DNA from: Pontibacter cellulosilyticus
GTDB taxonomy: Bacteria; Bacteroidota; Bacteroidia; Cytophagales; Hymenobacteraceae
Assembly: GCF_014306105.1 (NCBI RefSeq)
Contig: NZ_JACRVF010000001.1
Coordinates: 1,008,413 to 1,072,412, forward strand
Direction: 5' to 3'
Length of the DNA stretch: 64,000 nucleotides
Shown: positions 8,272-16,145 of the stretch, piece after piece
How positions within the stretch are numbered: position 1 is the first letter of the stretch
How the letters are laid out: the number at the start of each line of letters is the position of its first letter
Position numbers and translations under genes: made by a program
The notes under the pieces: model-generated
The model's database searches: none
Told to the model about the DNA's origin: nothing
Seen by the model: only the letters and a program-made list of their open reading frames with translations

Positions 8272-9957
8272 CTACTGCTGAGGCCCGTTTCTCAGAATCT
8301 GAATGCCTGTTACATTTTCAGTTTCAGCTAATTGTAGTATCCGCGTCTGTTTAACTGGCCTGTATATTAATTTTGTTCTTTTGCCCTGCCTCTCCACTAT
8401 AAATACTGCATCGTCGTTTACGTTGTCCCATTTAAAGCTAAAGCCTTTTAACACATCCCCTGCCAGCATACCAGCTTTCTCTGCACTAGAGCCTACAGCT
8501 ACTGAGGCTACTACATCATTTAAGCCTAGTCCACCCAACTCTGTGCTGAATCCTAAATCAAAAACCGCTTGCGCTCCTGTCGCAGAAAGTAGCTGCGCAT
8601 CATCAAAAACCTGCTTAAAAGGGAGAGGTGTTGTACCAAGTACATGATCAGCATAAAACTTACTCCAATCTTGTTGTGTGAGTTCCTGTAAGGAAGCTAT
8701 AATATCACTATCCACAAAAGGCTTTTCCCTACTCTTTTTCATCATCATTTGCATCAGGTCATCCAGGCTTTTGTGGCCATCCGTCATCTGTTTTATTTTA
8801 AGATCAAAGAGCAGTGCAAGCAGGGCGCCTCTGTTGTAGGCCACATTTCTCACAGAAGAATTAGTCCAGTACTCCGTCTTCATCCGTTCTGGTGTAGCGG
8901 TAAGTGAGTATGGGTTCGACTCGTACTTGCGGATGGCTTGGTTCACCCAATCAATAAAGTCTTCATTAGAATACATGTGCTCCCTATACAGCGTAAGGTT
9001 TGCATAATACTCAGTGAAACCCTCAGAAAACCATTTGTAATATCCTTCAGGAGTTGCTGGATCAGATGCAATTGCATCCTGGCCATTCCAGAGATGGAAA
9101 TTCTCGTGTGCTATTAGCCTAATAATATCATACTTGTTCGCCTCCAGTGGCTTACTCTTATCAGGATATACAGATATCGCGTTTCTCACAACAGTTCCTC
9201 CTGAGTTGTCTGCATTTCCTTCTGTAAGTGTAACCAGCAAAGGCTGTCGTTGGATATTAATCCCCATGTACCTGATCTGTGCTTCCAGCACTTTGCTTAC
9301 TGCACGTATAAATGCAGTGTCTGGGAAAGCAAAGCTGCCATGCATAATGTAATGTATGGATATACCAATCAGCCTATTTTCGTAATGCCTTACGTCTCCC
9401 CCGATAAGCAACACATTTACAAAATCATTGAAAGAGGGAAAGGTTTTAGCTGAAACAAAGAATTTTGGATAAGCCTTAGCATATACAGTTAGCTTAACTT
9501 TCTGGCTTGACAGTACTTTATCATGAGGGACCAAGAGAAAATTTCCCCAGGCAAATACAAAATCCTCAAACAGTGTGGGATGAAAGTTTTCTCCTTCCTT
9601 CTCTCCCATAAATGTTTTTTTCGGGGATGTAACGGTATAAGTAAGCGTGAACTTCTGTTTGTTGTTGAATACCACCCACTCCTGCTCATTTAGCTGCTTC
9701 ACTACCAGCTGCTTACTGTTTTTTATACTTGCTTCTAGCTGACTAATGTTCTTGTGGTAGTCTGGTTGGCCAGCCTCATTAATTGTCTTGAAGATGACGC
9801 TATCCTGCTCACTACCCGGAAAGGTTAAGCTTACACGTAATGTTTTTGGTAGAACTTTGATGGCAGCTTCGGTTACATTTTGCTGTGCCAACACCACCAT
9901 GGGGTATGATAGAAACATAAGCATTAGAAGTGCTACTGTGATTCCTGCTTTTTTCAT
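8272..9957 (-). CDS. M61-family metallopeptidase with PDZ domain
   Basis: A 561-residue secreted or periplasmic protein with a signal peptide at about 1-24 (ending VVLAQQ). The zinc motif HENFH lies at residues 284-288, in the context LIAHENFHLWNG as in glycyl aminopeptidase-like M61 enzymes; the third zinc ligand, a downstream glutamate, is probably in the WFSEGFTEYYANL segment. The C-terminal part (about residues 460-540) resembles a PDZ domain, with LGFSTELGGLGLNDVVASV and AEKAGMLAGDVL. M61 peptidases remove acidic or glycine residues from peptides. It stands alone, with the tRNA-Cys downstream. Confidence 0.85.
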   Translation of the reverse strand: MKKAGITVALLMLMFLSYPMVVLAQQNVTEAAIKVLPKTLRVSLTFPGSEQDSVIFKTINEAGQPDYHKNISQLEASIKNSKQLVVKQLNEQEWVVFNNKQKFTLTYTVTSPKKTFMGEKEGENFHPTLFEDFVFAWGNFLLVPHDKVLSSQKVKLTVYAKAYPKFFVSAKTFPSFNDFVNVLLIGGDVRHYENRLIGISIHYIMHGSFAFPDTAFIRAVSKVLEAQIRYMGINIQRQPLLVTLTEGNADNSGGTVVRNAISVYPDKSKPLEANKYDIIRLIAHENFHLWNGQDAIASDPATPEGYYKWFSEGFTEYYANLTLYREHMYSNEDFIDWVNQAIRKYESNPYSLTATPERMKTEYWTNSSVRNVAYNRGALLALLFDLKIKQMTDGHKSLDDLMQMMMKKSREKPFVDSDIIASLQELTQQDWSKFYADHVLGTTPLPFKQVFDDAQLLSATGAQAVFDLGFSTELGGLGLNDVVASVAVGSSAEKAGMLAGDVLKGFSFKWDNVNDDAVFIVERQGKRTKLIYRPVKQTRILQLAETENVTGIQILRNGPQQ

Positions 9958-10071
9958 GTTTTGTAGATTAGCTCTGGCTTAGATATATGGTGATTAGTAA
10001 GATATCAATTGACGTACCAATTCTAAAATCGCTTAAATACAGCGTTTATACTTATATCGCACGTATAAAAA

Positions 10072-10108
10072 TGCCCATAAATGGGCACCTTTCGTCCATT
10101 TATGGGCA
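10072..10108 (-). terminator. Perfect 13-bp hairpin, terminator of the flavin reductase gene
   Basis: TGCCCATAAATGG (10072-10084) and CCATTTATGGGCA (10096-10108) are exact inverted copies. On the minus strand the stem is followed by TTTTTAT, so it can end transcripts coming from the gene at 10213-10794. Its distance of about 100 bases past the stop is long, and a second role is possible. Confidence 0.6.
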
Positions 10109-10212
10109 GCAGCATGTGTACTGAAAAAGCAAAAACTTAATGCTATCGGGTTCTCTTTGCCTTATATCGGAATCCTCTTCTTGTGTACCAAGTATGGCTG
10201 GGCACTATGCTT

Positions 10213-10794
10213 TTACACATTCCTATACTTTACCAGTTGCTTTACCATTTTCTCGGCTTTTTCGGTATAGTCTTTCTTATACTTCTCCATCAATTCCTCT
10301 CTGGATGTGTCCTTACTTTTTGCCTGCTTCTCCCAGATCACTGATAAAGTGGCAAACGGAGGCAGAAGCAATCCTATTGCATTATAGAAATTACTCAGGT
10401 TAGCTATAATGTGCTGCGCACCATCTGAATCGCCGGTGATGATAATGCCTGCCACCTTGCCACTTAGCCTTGACCTCTTACCCTCCAAAATCTCATCATG
10501 CAGTGCATCCAGCCGTTCAATTACCCGCTGTATTTCCGACGATTGATTGTTCCACCAGATTGGGCTAGCAAATATGATGATGTCGGAATCTAAGAGTTGC
10601 TTCAGTATAGTTGGCCATTCATCTCCCTCTCCCATGTTGGTATAAGTCCCGGGCCAGATGCTGTGCTCTACCAGTTTAACAATCTCTGTCTCTATGCCTT
10701 GTTTTACCATAAAGCCTTTCAGAAACTCTGATAGAACCTCTGTGTTAGATAGTCCTTCCTTTTTTAACGTGCCTAAAAGTATAACTGCTTTCAT
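10213..10794 (-). CDS. NAD(P)H-dependent FMN reductase / flavodoxin-fold oxidoreductase
   Basis: A 193-residue soluble protein of flavodoxin-like fold. The phosphate-binding loop follows the first strand (VILLGTLKKEGLSNTEVL), and the flavin-contacting segment IIFASPIWWNNQSSEIQRV is typical of the family, followed by KVAGIIITGDSDGAQHI, a strand where the isoalloxazine ring is usually held. Such enzymes reduce flavins, quinones or azo compounds using NAD(P)H. The in vivo substrate cannot be assigned. The gene is flanked by a hairpin downstream and stands alone. Confidence 0.8.
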   Translation of the reverse strand: MKAVILLGTLKKEGLSNTEVLSEFLKGFMVKQGIETEIVKLVEHSIWPGTYTNMGEGDEWPTILKQLLDSDIIIFASPIWWNNQSSEIQRVIERLDALHDEILEGKRSRLSGKVAGIIITGDSDGAQHIIANLSNFYNAIGLLLPPFATLSVIWEKQAKSKDTSREELMEKYKKDYTEKAEKMVKQLVKYRNV

Positions 10795-10965
10795 TGCTCT
10801 TGCTATCCTTGGTTAAGTATAATCTATTAAACAGCACCGTTGATTTAAGGTTATAGAATAAGGCATTTAAGCATCAATTTGTATAGCAGGAAGAGAAATG
10901 TTTATACTTGTTTGACTTCTGTTATTATAATAATCATTTTATCAGGTGTAGCCATACCAAAACAA

Positions 10966-10995
10966 AAAAGGCCCCGGATTGCTCCGGGGCCTTTT
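10966..10995 (-). terminator. Terminator of rpsA
   Basis: AAAAGGCCCCGGA (10966-10978) and TCCGGGGCCTTTT (10983-10995) form a perfect 13-bp stem with a TTGC loop. On the minus strand the stem ends in TTTTTTG. It lies 20 bases past the rpsA stop. Confidence 0.9.
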
Positions 10996-11015
10996 GCTAT
11001 GTAACAAGCTTAAAA

Positions 11016-12905
11016 CTAAGCGTTGTTCTCTTCTTCAGAAGAAGCTTCGCCTTCGTTAGAATCTTTTGCTTTTTTAGCAGCAGCTTCTTCTAACTTCTTA
11101 ACGCCTGCTTCTTTCTCGTTAGAAAGCATTTGCTCTTTCAGAGCAGAAAGTGCATCAAGGTCGCCAAGCGTAGACTTGTTTTCTACTTCTTTTGGAGCCT
11201 TAGGAGCTTTCTCTTTCTTCTCGCCAGCAGCAGATGGCTTCTTCGTAGCTTTCGCGATACGAGCAGCATCAGCACTCTCTGTGTGCGTAGCAGTGTGAGA
11301 AAGGATGATCTTACGATCTTCTTTAGAGAACTCAGTTACTTTGAAGTCAAGGCTCTCGCCTGCTTCTACCTGAGAGCCATCTTCTTTCGTTAAACCTTTA
11401 GGGAAAGTGAAACCTTCGATACCGTAAGGCAACTCTAGTGTAGCACCACGCTCAGATTTCTCCAGAACAGTTGCTTTGTGCGTAGAGCCGATGTTGAATA
11501 CAGACTCGAAAGTATCCCATGGGTTCTCCTCAAGCTGCTTGTGACCTAACGCAAGTCTTCTGTTAGGAACGTCAAGCTCCAGAACAACTACGTCAAGGTT
11601 TTCGCCAACTTTTACGAACTCAGATGGGTGCTTGATCTTCTTAGTCCAAGAAAGGTCAGAAACGTGCACAAGGCCATCTACACCTTCTTCAAGCTCTAAG
11701 AACAGACCGAAGTTAGTCAGGTTACGAACAACGCCAGTGTGCTTAGTGCCTACAGCGTATTTCGTTAACACGTCTTCTTTCGTCCATGGATCTTCAGTAA
11801 GCTGCTTGATACCAAGAGACATTTTACGCTCTTCGCGGTCAAGTGTCAATACAACTGCCTCAACCTCGTCGCCTTGCTTAATGAAGTCTTGTGGGTTGCG
11901 CAGGTGCTGTGACCATGACATTTCAGAAACGTGGATAAGGCCTTCAACGCCTGGCATCAGCTCAAGGAATGCGCCGTAATCAGCCACGTTAACAATTTTA
12001 CCTTTAACTCTAGAGCCAACCTCGATGTCAGCTGGAAGAGCATCCCACGGATGTGGAGTAAGCTGCTTCATACCAAGAGAGATACGCTTCTTGTCTTCGT
12101 CGAAGTCAAGAACAACGATCTGTACTTTCTGGTCAAGCTGCAATACTTCCTCTGGGTGGTTGATACGACCCCAAGAAATATCTGTAATGTGAAGCAAGCC
12201 GTCTACGCCACCAAGGTCGATGAACACACCGAAGTTTGTCATGTTCTTGATAACACCTTCCAGAACCTGACCTTTTTCCAGGTTGTTCAGGATAGCTGCG
12301 CGCTGCTGCTCCAGGTCTTTCTCGATAAGTACTTTGTGAGAAACAACTACGTTGTCGAAAGCAGCGTTGATTTTCACAACTTTCACTTCCATTTTCTTAC
12401 CTACGAACACGTCGAAGTCACGGATCGGCTTAACGTCGATCTGAGAACCTGGTAAGAAGGCCTCAACACCATGGATATCCATGATAAGACCACCTTTAGT
12501 TCTTCTCTTAACAACGCCTTCAAGAATGTTGTCATTCTCAAGGGCATCGTAGATGCTAGCCCAGGCAGATACGATTTTCGCTTTCTTGCGAGACAAGATA
12601 AGCTGACCGTTTGGATCTTCCTGGTCTTCGATAAATACTTCAACTTCGTCACCAACTTTCAGTTCAGGTAGATCTCTGAATTCTGAAACCGGAACCAAGC
12701 CGTCAGATTTGAAACCGATGTTCAGGATCACGTCACGATCAGTGATACCAACAACTGTTCCTTTAACAACCTCCTGCTCCTGTACAGTAGTCAGGGTGTC
12801 GTCATACATTTTTTCCATTTCGGCTTTCTCAGCTTTGCTGTAACCAGCACCGAAACCTTGAGACTCAAACTTGTCCCAATCGAAATTTTCTGGAGAATTA
12901 CTCAT
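11016..12905 (-). CDS. rpsA: 30S ribosomal protein S1
   Basis: A 629-residue protein with six S1 RNA-binding domains, at about residues 45-110, 127-195, 212-280, 297-367, 384-454 and 470-535. The third to fifth show the canonical GVFIDLGGVDGLLHITDIS, GAFLELMPGVEGLIHVSEMS and GLFLELEEGVDGLVHVSDLS patterns. The tail after about residue 540 is rich in Lys, Ala and Glu and probably disordered. S1 melts and recruits mRNA to the 30S subunit, which matters in Bacteroidota, where Shine-Dalgarno pairing is weak. The ATG at 12903-12905 follows a leader with a perfect hairpin that could mediate autogenous control. Confidence 0.97.
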   Translation of the reverse strand: MSNSPENFDWDKFESQGFGAGYSKAEKAEMEKMYDDTLTTVQEQEVVKGTVVGITDRDVILNIGFKSDGLVPVSEFRDLPELKVGDEVEVFIEDQEDPNGQLILSRKKAKIVSAWASIYDALENDNILEGVVKRRTKGGLIMDIHGVEAFLPGSQIDVKPIRDFDVFVGKKMEVKVVKINAAFDNVVVSHKVLIEKDLEQQRAAILNNLEKGQVLEGVIKNMTNFGVFIDLGGVDGLLHITDISWGRINHPEEVLQLDQKVQIVVLDFDEDKKRISLGMKQLTPHPWDALPADIEVGSRVKGKIVNVADYGAFLELMPGVEGLIHVSEMSWSQHLRNPQDFIKQGDEVEAVVLTLDREERKMSLGIKQLTEDPWTKEDVLTKYAVGTKHTGVVRNLTNFGLFLELEEGVDGLVHVSDLSWTKKIKHPSEFVKVGENLDVVVLELDVPNRRLALGHKQLEENPWDTFESVFNIGSTHKATVLEKSERGATLELPYGIEGFTFPKGLTKEDGSQVEAGESLDFKVTEFSKEDRKIILSHTATHTESADAARIAKATKKPSAAGEKKEKAPKAPKEVENKSTLGDLDALSALKEQMLSNEKEAGVKKLEEAAAKKAKDSNEGEASSEEENNA

Positions 12906-12913
12906 ATTGTTTT

Positions 12914-12946
12914 ATTGCTCTGGAGTAGCCACCAGCGTAGAGCAAT
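12914..12946 (-). promoter_or_regulatory. Leader hairpin just upstream of the rpsA start codon
   Basis: ATTGCTCT (12914-12921) and AGAGCAAT (12939-12946) are perfect inverted copies with 17 bases between. In the transcript the stem ends eight bases before the AUG, where a ribosome would sit. S1 is autogenously controlled in enterobacteria through a structured leader; a similar role here is inference. Confidence 0.5.
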
Positions 12947-13011
12947 CAGCTGATTTGGTTTAGGTTATACTTTCCCCGTGTTGAATCAGGGCCATTCACT
13001 TGAATGAGCGG

Positions 13012-13019
13012 CAAAAGTA
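13012..13019 (-). promoter_or_regulatory. Possible -7 element of the rpsA promoter
   Basis: The minus-strand octamer TACTTTTG matches the Bacteroidota TAnnTTTG element. It would give an rpsA leader of about 100 bases. No convincing TTTG box lies 19-20 bases upstream, so support is partial. Confidence 0.3.
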
Positions 13020-13160
13020 ACAAAATCTCATATAAAAAACTAATCTAAACCAGAATTGCAAGTATGATTTATAGTAAGTGGAAGATAAATTAAGTATAGG
13101 CCCTGAGAAAGTTTACCAAGCTTTCATTTCAGGAATGTAAAATGGTCTCCATAATAAGTA

Positions 13161-13330
13161 TCTAACCACCCCTGGCCCCAATACCATCAATTTAAAGAAA
13201 AAGCTGTCATTTCGACCTCTGGGAGAAATCTATCTAGACTTAATGCAGATGGAATTCTATTAAGATCTCTCCTATCGTCGAGAGGACAACAAAGCTTAAG
13301 TTGACGGCATTGGGTTTAGGGGTGGTTGGA
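13161..13330. repeat. MITE-like palindromic element, about 170 bp
   Basis: The left end (13161-13197) opens TCTAACCACCCCTGG and the right end (13293-13330), read in reverse complement, opens TCCAACCACCCCTAA; similarity continues over about 36 bases (CCCAATACCATCAA versus CCCAATGCCGTCAA). The inner parts also pair, with GTCATTTCGAC on the left and GTCCTCTCGAC on the right. No open frame lies inside. This is the structure of a non-autonomous palindromic repeat; which transposase, if any, mobilises it is unknown. Confidence 0.65.
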
Positions 13331-13353
13331 CCAGAATAAGAAGGATGCACAAG

Positions 13354-13380
13354 CTCCCTCTAATATTTATTAGGAGAGGG
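13354..13380. repeat. Small palindrome next to the MITE-like element
   Basis: CTCCCTCTAATA is followed by TATTAGGAGAGGG, an imperfect inverted repeat, within a context of GGGGTGGTTGGACCA (before) and GGGGTAGTTAGGTCA (after). The flanking near-identical pair suggests a second, shorter repeat unit of related type abutting the first. Confidence 0.4.
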
Positions 13381-13621
13381 CTGAGTTGAGGGATTACGGC
13401 AGGGGTAGTTAGGTCAGTGAAAATGTCTGGAATACTCACGATACACCTGATCAAACCTATACAGAAAGTAAGCCTTTCCTAGGATGAGCGGGATGAAAGA
13501 GAGATCGAATCCTAAAACAGACAGTTATACTTTATACTTACACCTGTACCTAAAACACCCAAACACTTAAGACTGGTTTTGTGTACTTTATATATAATAA
13601 GCTAAATATTTTAGTATTGCA

Positions 13622-14134
13622 TTAGTTCAATTCTTTAGCCTTCCCCAAGTATACTCCCCAGTCCTGATTATGGGTATTCAAGTGCATTTGCAGGAAATAA
13701 TGGAGTGATGGTTTGATTGGTTTACGGCTAAGTTTGAGGCCAGCTTCTTCCGGGGTTCGATCACCTTTTCTGGTGTTGCAACGCATGCAGGCTGTGACTA
13801 AATTCAGCCAGTTGGTCTCCCCTCCCCTGGAGCGCGGCAACAGGTGATCAAGCGTCAGGTTTTTAGGAGAACCACAGTACTGGCAGCTATAGTTATCGCG
13901 GCGCATAACATTATGCCTGCTTAAGGCTATGCCATAGTATGGCACCCGCACATAGCGTTGCAACCTGATTACTGAAGGAATGGGATAGGCTTTGTTGATA
14001 GTGCGCAGAAAAGCATCTTCTGATTTAGACACCATCTCTGCTTTATCGAGGTATACGAGCAAAAACGCCTTGTGCACAGAGCAAACCGCTATGGCACTAA
14101 AATCTTGGTTAAGGATGAGAACTTTATCTTTCAT
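13622..14134 (-). CDS. HNH endonuclease
   Basis: A 170-residue protein with an N-terminal part (VLILNQDFSAIAVCSVHKA) typical of small stand-alone HNH proteins, and an HNH domain with two zinc cysteine pairs, CQYCG and CMRCN. Between them is LTLDHLLPRSRGGETNWLNLV, which holds the catalytic DH and the conserved N. Stand-alone members are common in Bacteroidota and Cyanobacteria as housekeeping genes of unknown role; no restriction or toxin partner lies next to it. Confidence in family is high, in function low. Confidence 0.88.
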   Translation of the reverse strand: MKDKVLILNQDFSAIAVCSVHKAFLLVYLDKAEMVSKSEDAFLRTINKAYPIPSVIRLQRYVRVPYYGIALSRHNVMRRDNYSCQYCGSPKNLTLDHLLPRSRGGETNWLNLVTACMRCNTRKGDRTPEEAGLKLSRKPIKPSLHYFLQMHLNTHNQDWGVYLGKAKELN

Positions 14135-14215
14135 GGCCGCCTCCGTGACTTATAAAAAGCTTTTACGGAAAAACAGGCCAGGAAAGGCAAAGTTTACAGG
14201 AAAAGTAGCAGCAGC

Positions 14216-14992
14216 TTAGAAAGTTATGCGTTTGATAATGCGCAGGTTATGCGAATAACGCTTTCTGTCTGCGTTGTAGATACCATTGTGATCAAGAGTA
14301 TCGATGCGAACCTCGCCATGCGCGTGGATGATGGTTTGCCCTTCCAGCACAATACCAACGTGTATAATGCGGCCCTCGTCGTTAGAGAAATAAGCTAAGT
14401 CTCCCGGCTGTGCCTGCGTTACAAAGTGCACCTCCTCGCCATGGGACACCTGCTGATAAGCATCGCGCGGCAGTTGATACCCGCAAACACCAAACACCTG
14501 CTGCGTAAAGCCTGAGCAGTCTATTCCGAAAATAGACTTACCGCCCCACAAGTATGGCGCCTTTATAAAGTTATGTGCCACTTTAACTAGTTGCGCATTT
14601 GTAGCTGCTGCTGAAGGATTTGAAGCCCTGCTACTGTACATCATTTTATCAGCCTCTACCCGAATATTCATCCCATCAAAGAAGGGCAAATAGCTGCCAA
14701 TGCCGATCGGGATTCGAGTGTCGTTATGGGTTACGACCTGCACCAGGTCCATTGCCCTTGGATGCTGAACTGCCCTCCACTCCTGGTAGTAAGCAACTGA
14801 AACCGGATTATGCTGTTTGTGGTCTATCCAGCCTTGGTATCCGTCTGTAGCTAGTTGTACGCGCATCCAGTTACCATCTTTGGCCACTACCTCATAGCAC
14901 TCGCCAAAAAGCATCTGCGTTACAATCTCAGCCTTATCAGAAGTTTCGGCACGCATTGGCACCACACTAAGTAAGCAAATTCCGTATTCCAC
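14216..14992 (-). CDS. NlpC/P60 family cysteine peptidase with SH3 domains
   Basis: A 258-residue protein whose first half looks like bacterial SH3 repeats (SVVPMRAETSDKAEIVTQMLFGE with WMRVQLATDGYQGWID), and whose second half is an NlpC/P60 domain: FGIDCSGFTQQVF supplies the catalytic cysteine, HVGIVLEG the histidine, and HAHGEVR the third polar residue region. Such enzymes cut gamma-D-Glu to diamino acid bonds in cell-wall peptides. No signal peptide is obvious, so it may act on recycled muropeptides in the cytoplasm or be exported by another route. The MITE-like inverted repeat lies just upstream. Confidence 0.85.
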   Translation of the reverse strand: MEYGICLLSVVPMRAETSDKAEIVTQMLFGECYEVVAKDGNWMRVQLATDGYQGWIDHKQHNPVSVAYYQEWRAVQHPRAMDLVQVVTHNDTRIPIGIGSYLPFFDGMNIRVEADKMMYSSRASNPSAAATNAQLVKVAHNFIKAPYLWGGKSIFGIDCSGFTQQVFGVCGYQLPRDAYQQVSHGEEVHFVTQAQPGDLAYFSNDEGRIIHVGIVLEGQTIIHAHGEVRIDTLDHNGIYNADRKRYSHNLRIIKRITF

Positions 14993-15000
14993 GATTTTTT

Positions 15001-15162
15001 AAGTTTTGAATGATTGATTGAGTGAATGAGTGAATATGAAAGAAGGAATGAGTTATTTAAAATTAAGCAAGTTGTGAAAGCAAAATATGAAAATGGAATT
15101 TCACCTACATTAATCTGCTACTTAGAAAATTCACTCATCCACTCAATCACCCATTCAAAATT
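15001..15162. repeat. 162-bp palindromic element with AT-rich centre
   Basis: The left arm (15001-15035) reads AAGTTTTGAATGATTGATTG and then AGTGAATGAGTGAAT; the right arm (15129-15162), in reverse complement, reads AATTTTGAATGGGTGATTG and then AGTGGATGAGTGAAT, about 90 percent matching over 34 bases. The arms contain 4-base periodic GAnT units. The middle (about 93 bases) is AT-rich and non-coding. It fills almost the entire gap between smpB and the NlpC gene. Confidence 0.6.
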
Positions 15163-15164
15163 AA

Positions 15165-15632
15165 TTAATATCCTGCCCTGTCCATTTCGCGTTTTACATC
15201 CTTCTCTTTGATGTCCTGGCGCTTGTCGTACAGCTTTTTACCACGCGCCAGTGCAATCTCTACTTTAGCAAAGCCTCTATCGTTAATAAACACCCGTGTA
15301 GGAATAATGGTAACCCCCTGCTCCTCTGCCCCAGACTCTAATTTGCGCAGTTCGCGCTTGTTAAGGAGCAGCTTGCGAGCACGCATGGGCTCGTGGTTGT
15401 AGTGGGTGCCTTCTGTGTAGGTTGAGATGTGCAGGTTATGCAGCCAAAGCTCTCCGTTTGTGAACACAGCATAGCCATCCTGCATGTTTACCTTGCCTTC
15501 CCGTATAGATTTGATCTCGGTGCCCTTTAACATGATGCCGGCGGTATACTTGTCCAGGAACTGGTATTCAAAGGACGCTTTTCGGTTTACGATGTTAACT
15601 TGCTTCTGAATTCTATCTTTATCTTTTGCCAT
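15165..15632 (-). CDS. smpB: SsrA-binding protein SmpB
   Basis: The 155-residue protein partners tmRNA in trans-translation, delivering alanyl-tmRNA to stalled ribosomes. Family features are clear: the N-terminal NRKASFEYQFLDKYTAGI, LKGTEIKSIREGKVNM, LHNLHISTY, RKLLLNKRELRKL and VFINDRGFAKVEIALARGKK, then a basic C-terminal tail (LYDKRQDIKEKDVKREMDR) that enters the decoding centre. Its ATG overlaps the stop of the upstream thioesterase gene by one base (TAATG), so translation is probably coupled. The tmRNA gene itself is not in this window. Confidence 0.97.
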   Translation of the reverse strand: MAKDKDRIQKQVNIVNRKASFEYQFLDKYTAGIMLKGTEIKSIREGKVNMQDGYAVFTNGELWLHNLHISTYTEGTHYNHEPMRARKLLLNKRELRKLESGAEEQGVTIIPTRVFINDRGFAKVEIALARGKKLYDKRQDIKEKDVKREMDRAGY

Positions 15633-16051
15633 TATACTTTCTTCGGAGCCAGAATTCTGGCCAGTTTGTCTTTCTTCAAAATCTTCTGCCCGGTCTGCCC
15701 TTCAGCCACCAACCTATCCCCAACAGTAGCCTTATAATTACAGATTACTTCATACCCATCGTACTTATTCAGGGTGGCTACAATGGTTATACTTTCACCC
15801 TCAAAAGCTGGTGATTTATGATTGATTGTCAGACTTGTACCCACACCCTCTTCATCTTCTTCTTTCATATCCAAAACAAACAATCTGCCAGCCCATTCGG
15901 CAGCCTGTGCCAGCGAAAACGTAGAACATACCGCATGCACCAACCCATCCTCGAAACAGGCAAAGTCGGCAGCAGTTACATGTTTTATATACGTCCTGGT
16001 ATCTCCCGGTTTAATATTGCGCGCTACTGATTTACGATTGCTATCTTTCAT
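15632..16051 (-). CDS. FlK-like hotdog-fold thioesterase family protein
   Basis: About 139 residues from the ATG at 16049-16051 (MKDSNRKSVARN); a more upstream ATG at 16096 would add 15 residues of atypical sequence. The body resembles fluoroacetyl-CoA thioesterase (FlK)-type hotdog proteins, with VHAVCSTFSLAQAAEWAGR on the central helix and VGTSLTINHKSPAFEGESIT on the following strands. The native substrate is probably some acyl-CoA, but it cannot be assigned. It lies between tsaD (95 bases upstream) and smpB on the same strand and overlaps smpB by one base. Confidence 0.72.
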   Translation of the reverse strand: MKDSNRKSVARNIKPGDTRTYIKHVTAADFACFEDGLVHAVCSTFSLAQAAEWAGRLFVLDMKEEDEEGVGTSLTINHKSPAFEGESITIVATLNKYDGYEVICNYKATVGDRLVAEGQTGQKILKKDKLARILAPKKV

Positions 16052-16145
16052 ACTTTCAGAACAAAGAAGGAAAATATTCCCTAAATGCGGTATCAAGCCA
16101 ATTGCTTTTTACCAGTAATTAAAATAATCGGCAGCTAACCAGCAA

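Larger units (their letters stand above)
12906..13621. other. 716-base intergenic region upstream of rpsA
   Basis: From the rpsA side it holds the leader hairpin, a minus-strand TACTTTTG box at 13012-13019 (a match to TAnnTTTG, with no clear -33 partner), an AT-rich stretch, a 170-bp palindromic element (13161-13330), a second small palindrome (13354-13380), and a tandem pair of TATACTT at 13526-13539 near the end of the HNH gene. No protein-coding frame with recognisable content was seen. Confidence 0.6.

Noticed and set aside
11931..12455. 174-residue plus-strand frame inside rpsA
   Set aside because: Antisense to the strongly conserved S1 domains of ribosomal protein S1; rich in Asn, Val and Phe with no recognisable motif.
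13622..14134. HNH gene as part of a defence or restriction system
   Set aside because: No methyltransferase, specificity subunit, helicase or toxin partner is adjacent; similar stand-alone HNH genes are common in this phylum.
15026..15211. 61-residue plus-strand frame
   Set aside because: It lies within the palindromic element and overlaps the end of smpB; the sequence is explained by the repeat.
15165..15632. Presence of a tmRNA gene near smpB
   Set aside because: Both gaps around smpB were read; one is the palindromic repeat and the other has no room, and no tRNA-like ends with a tag frame were seen.
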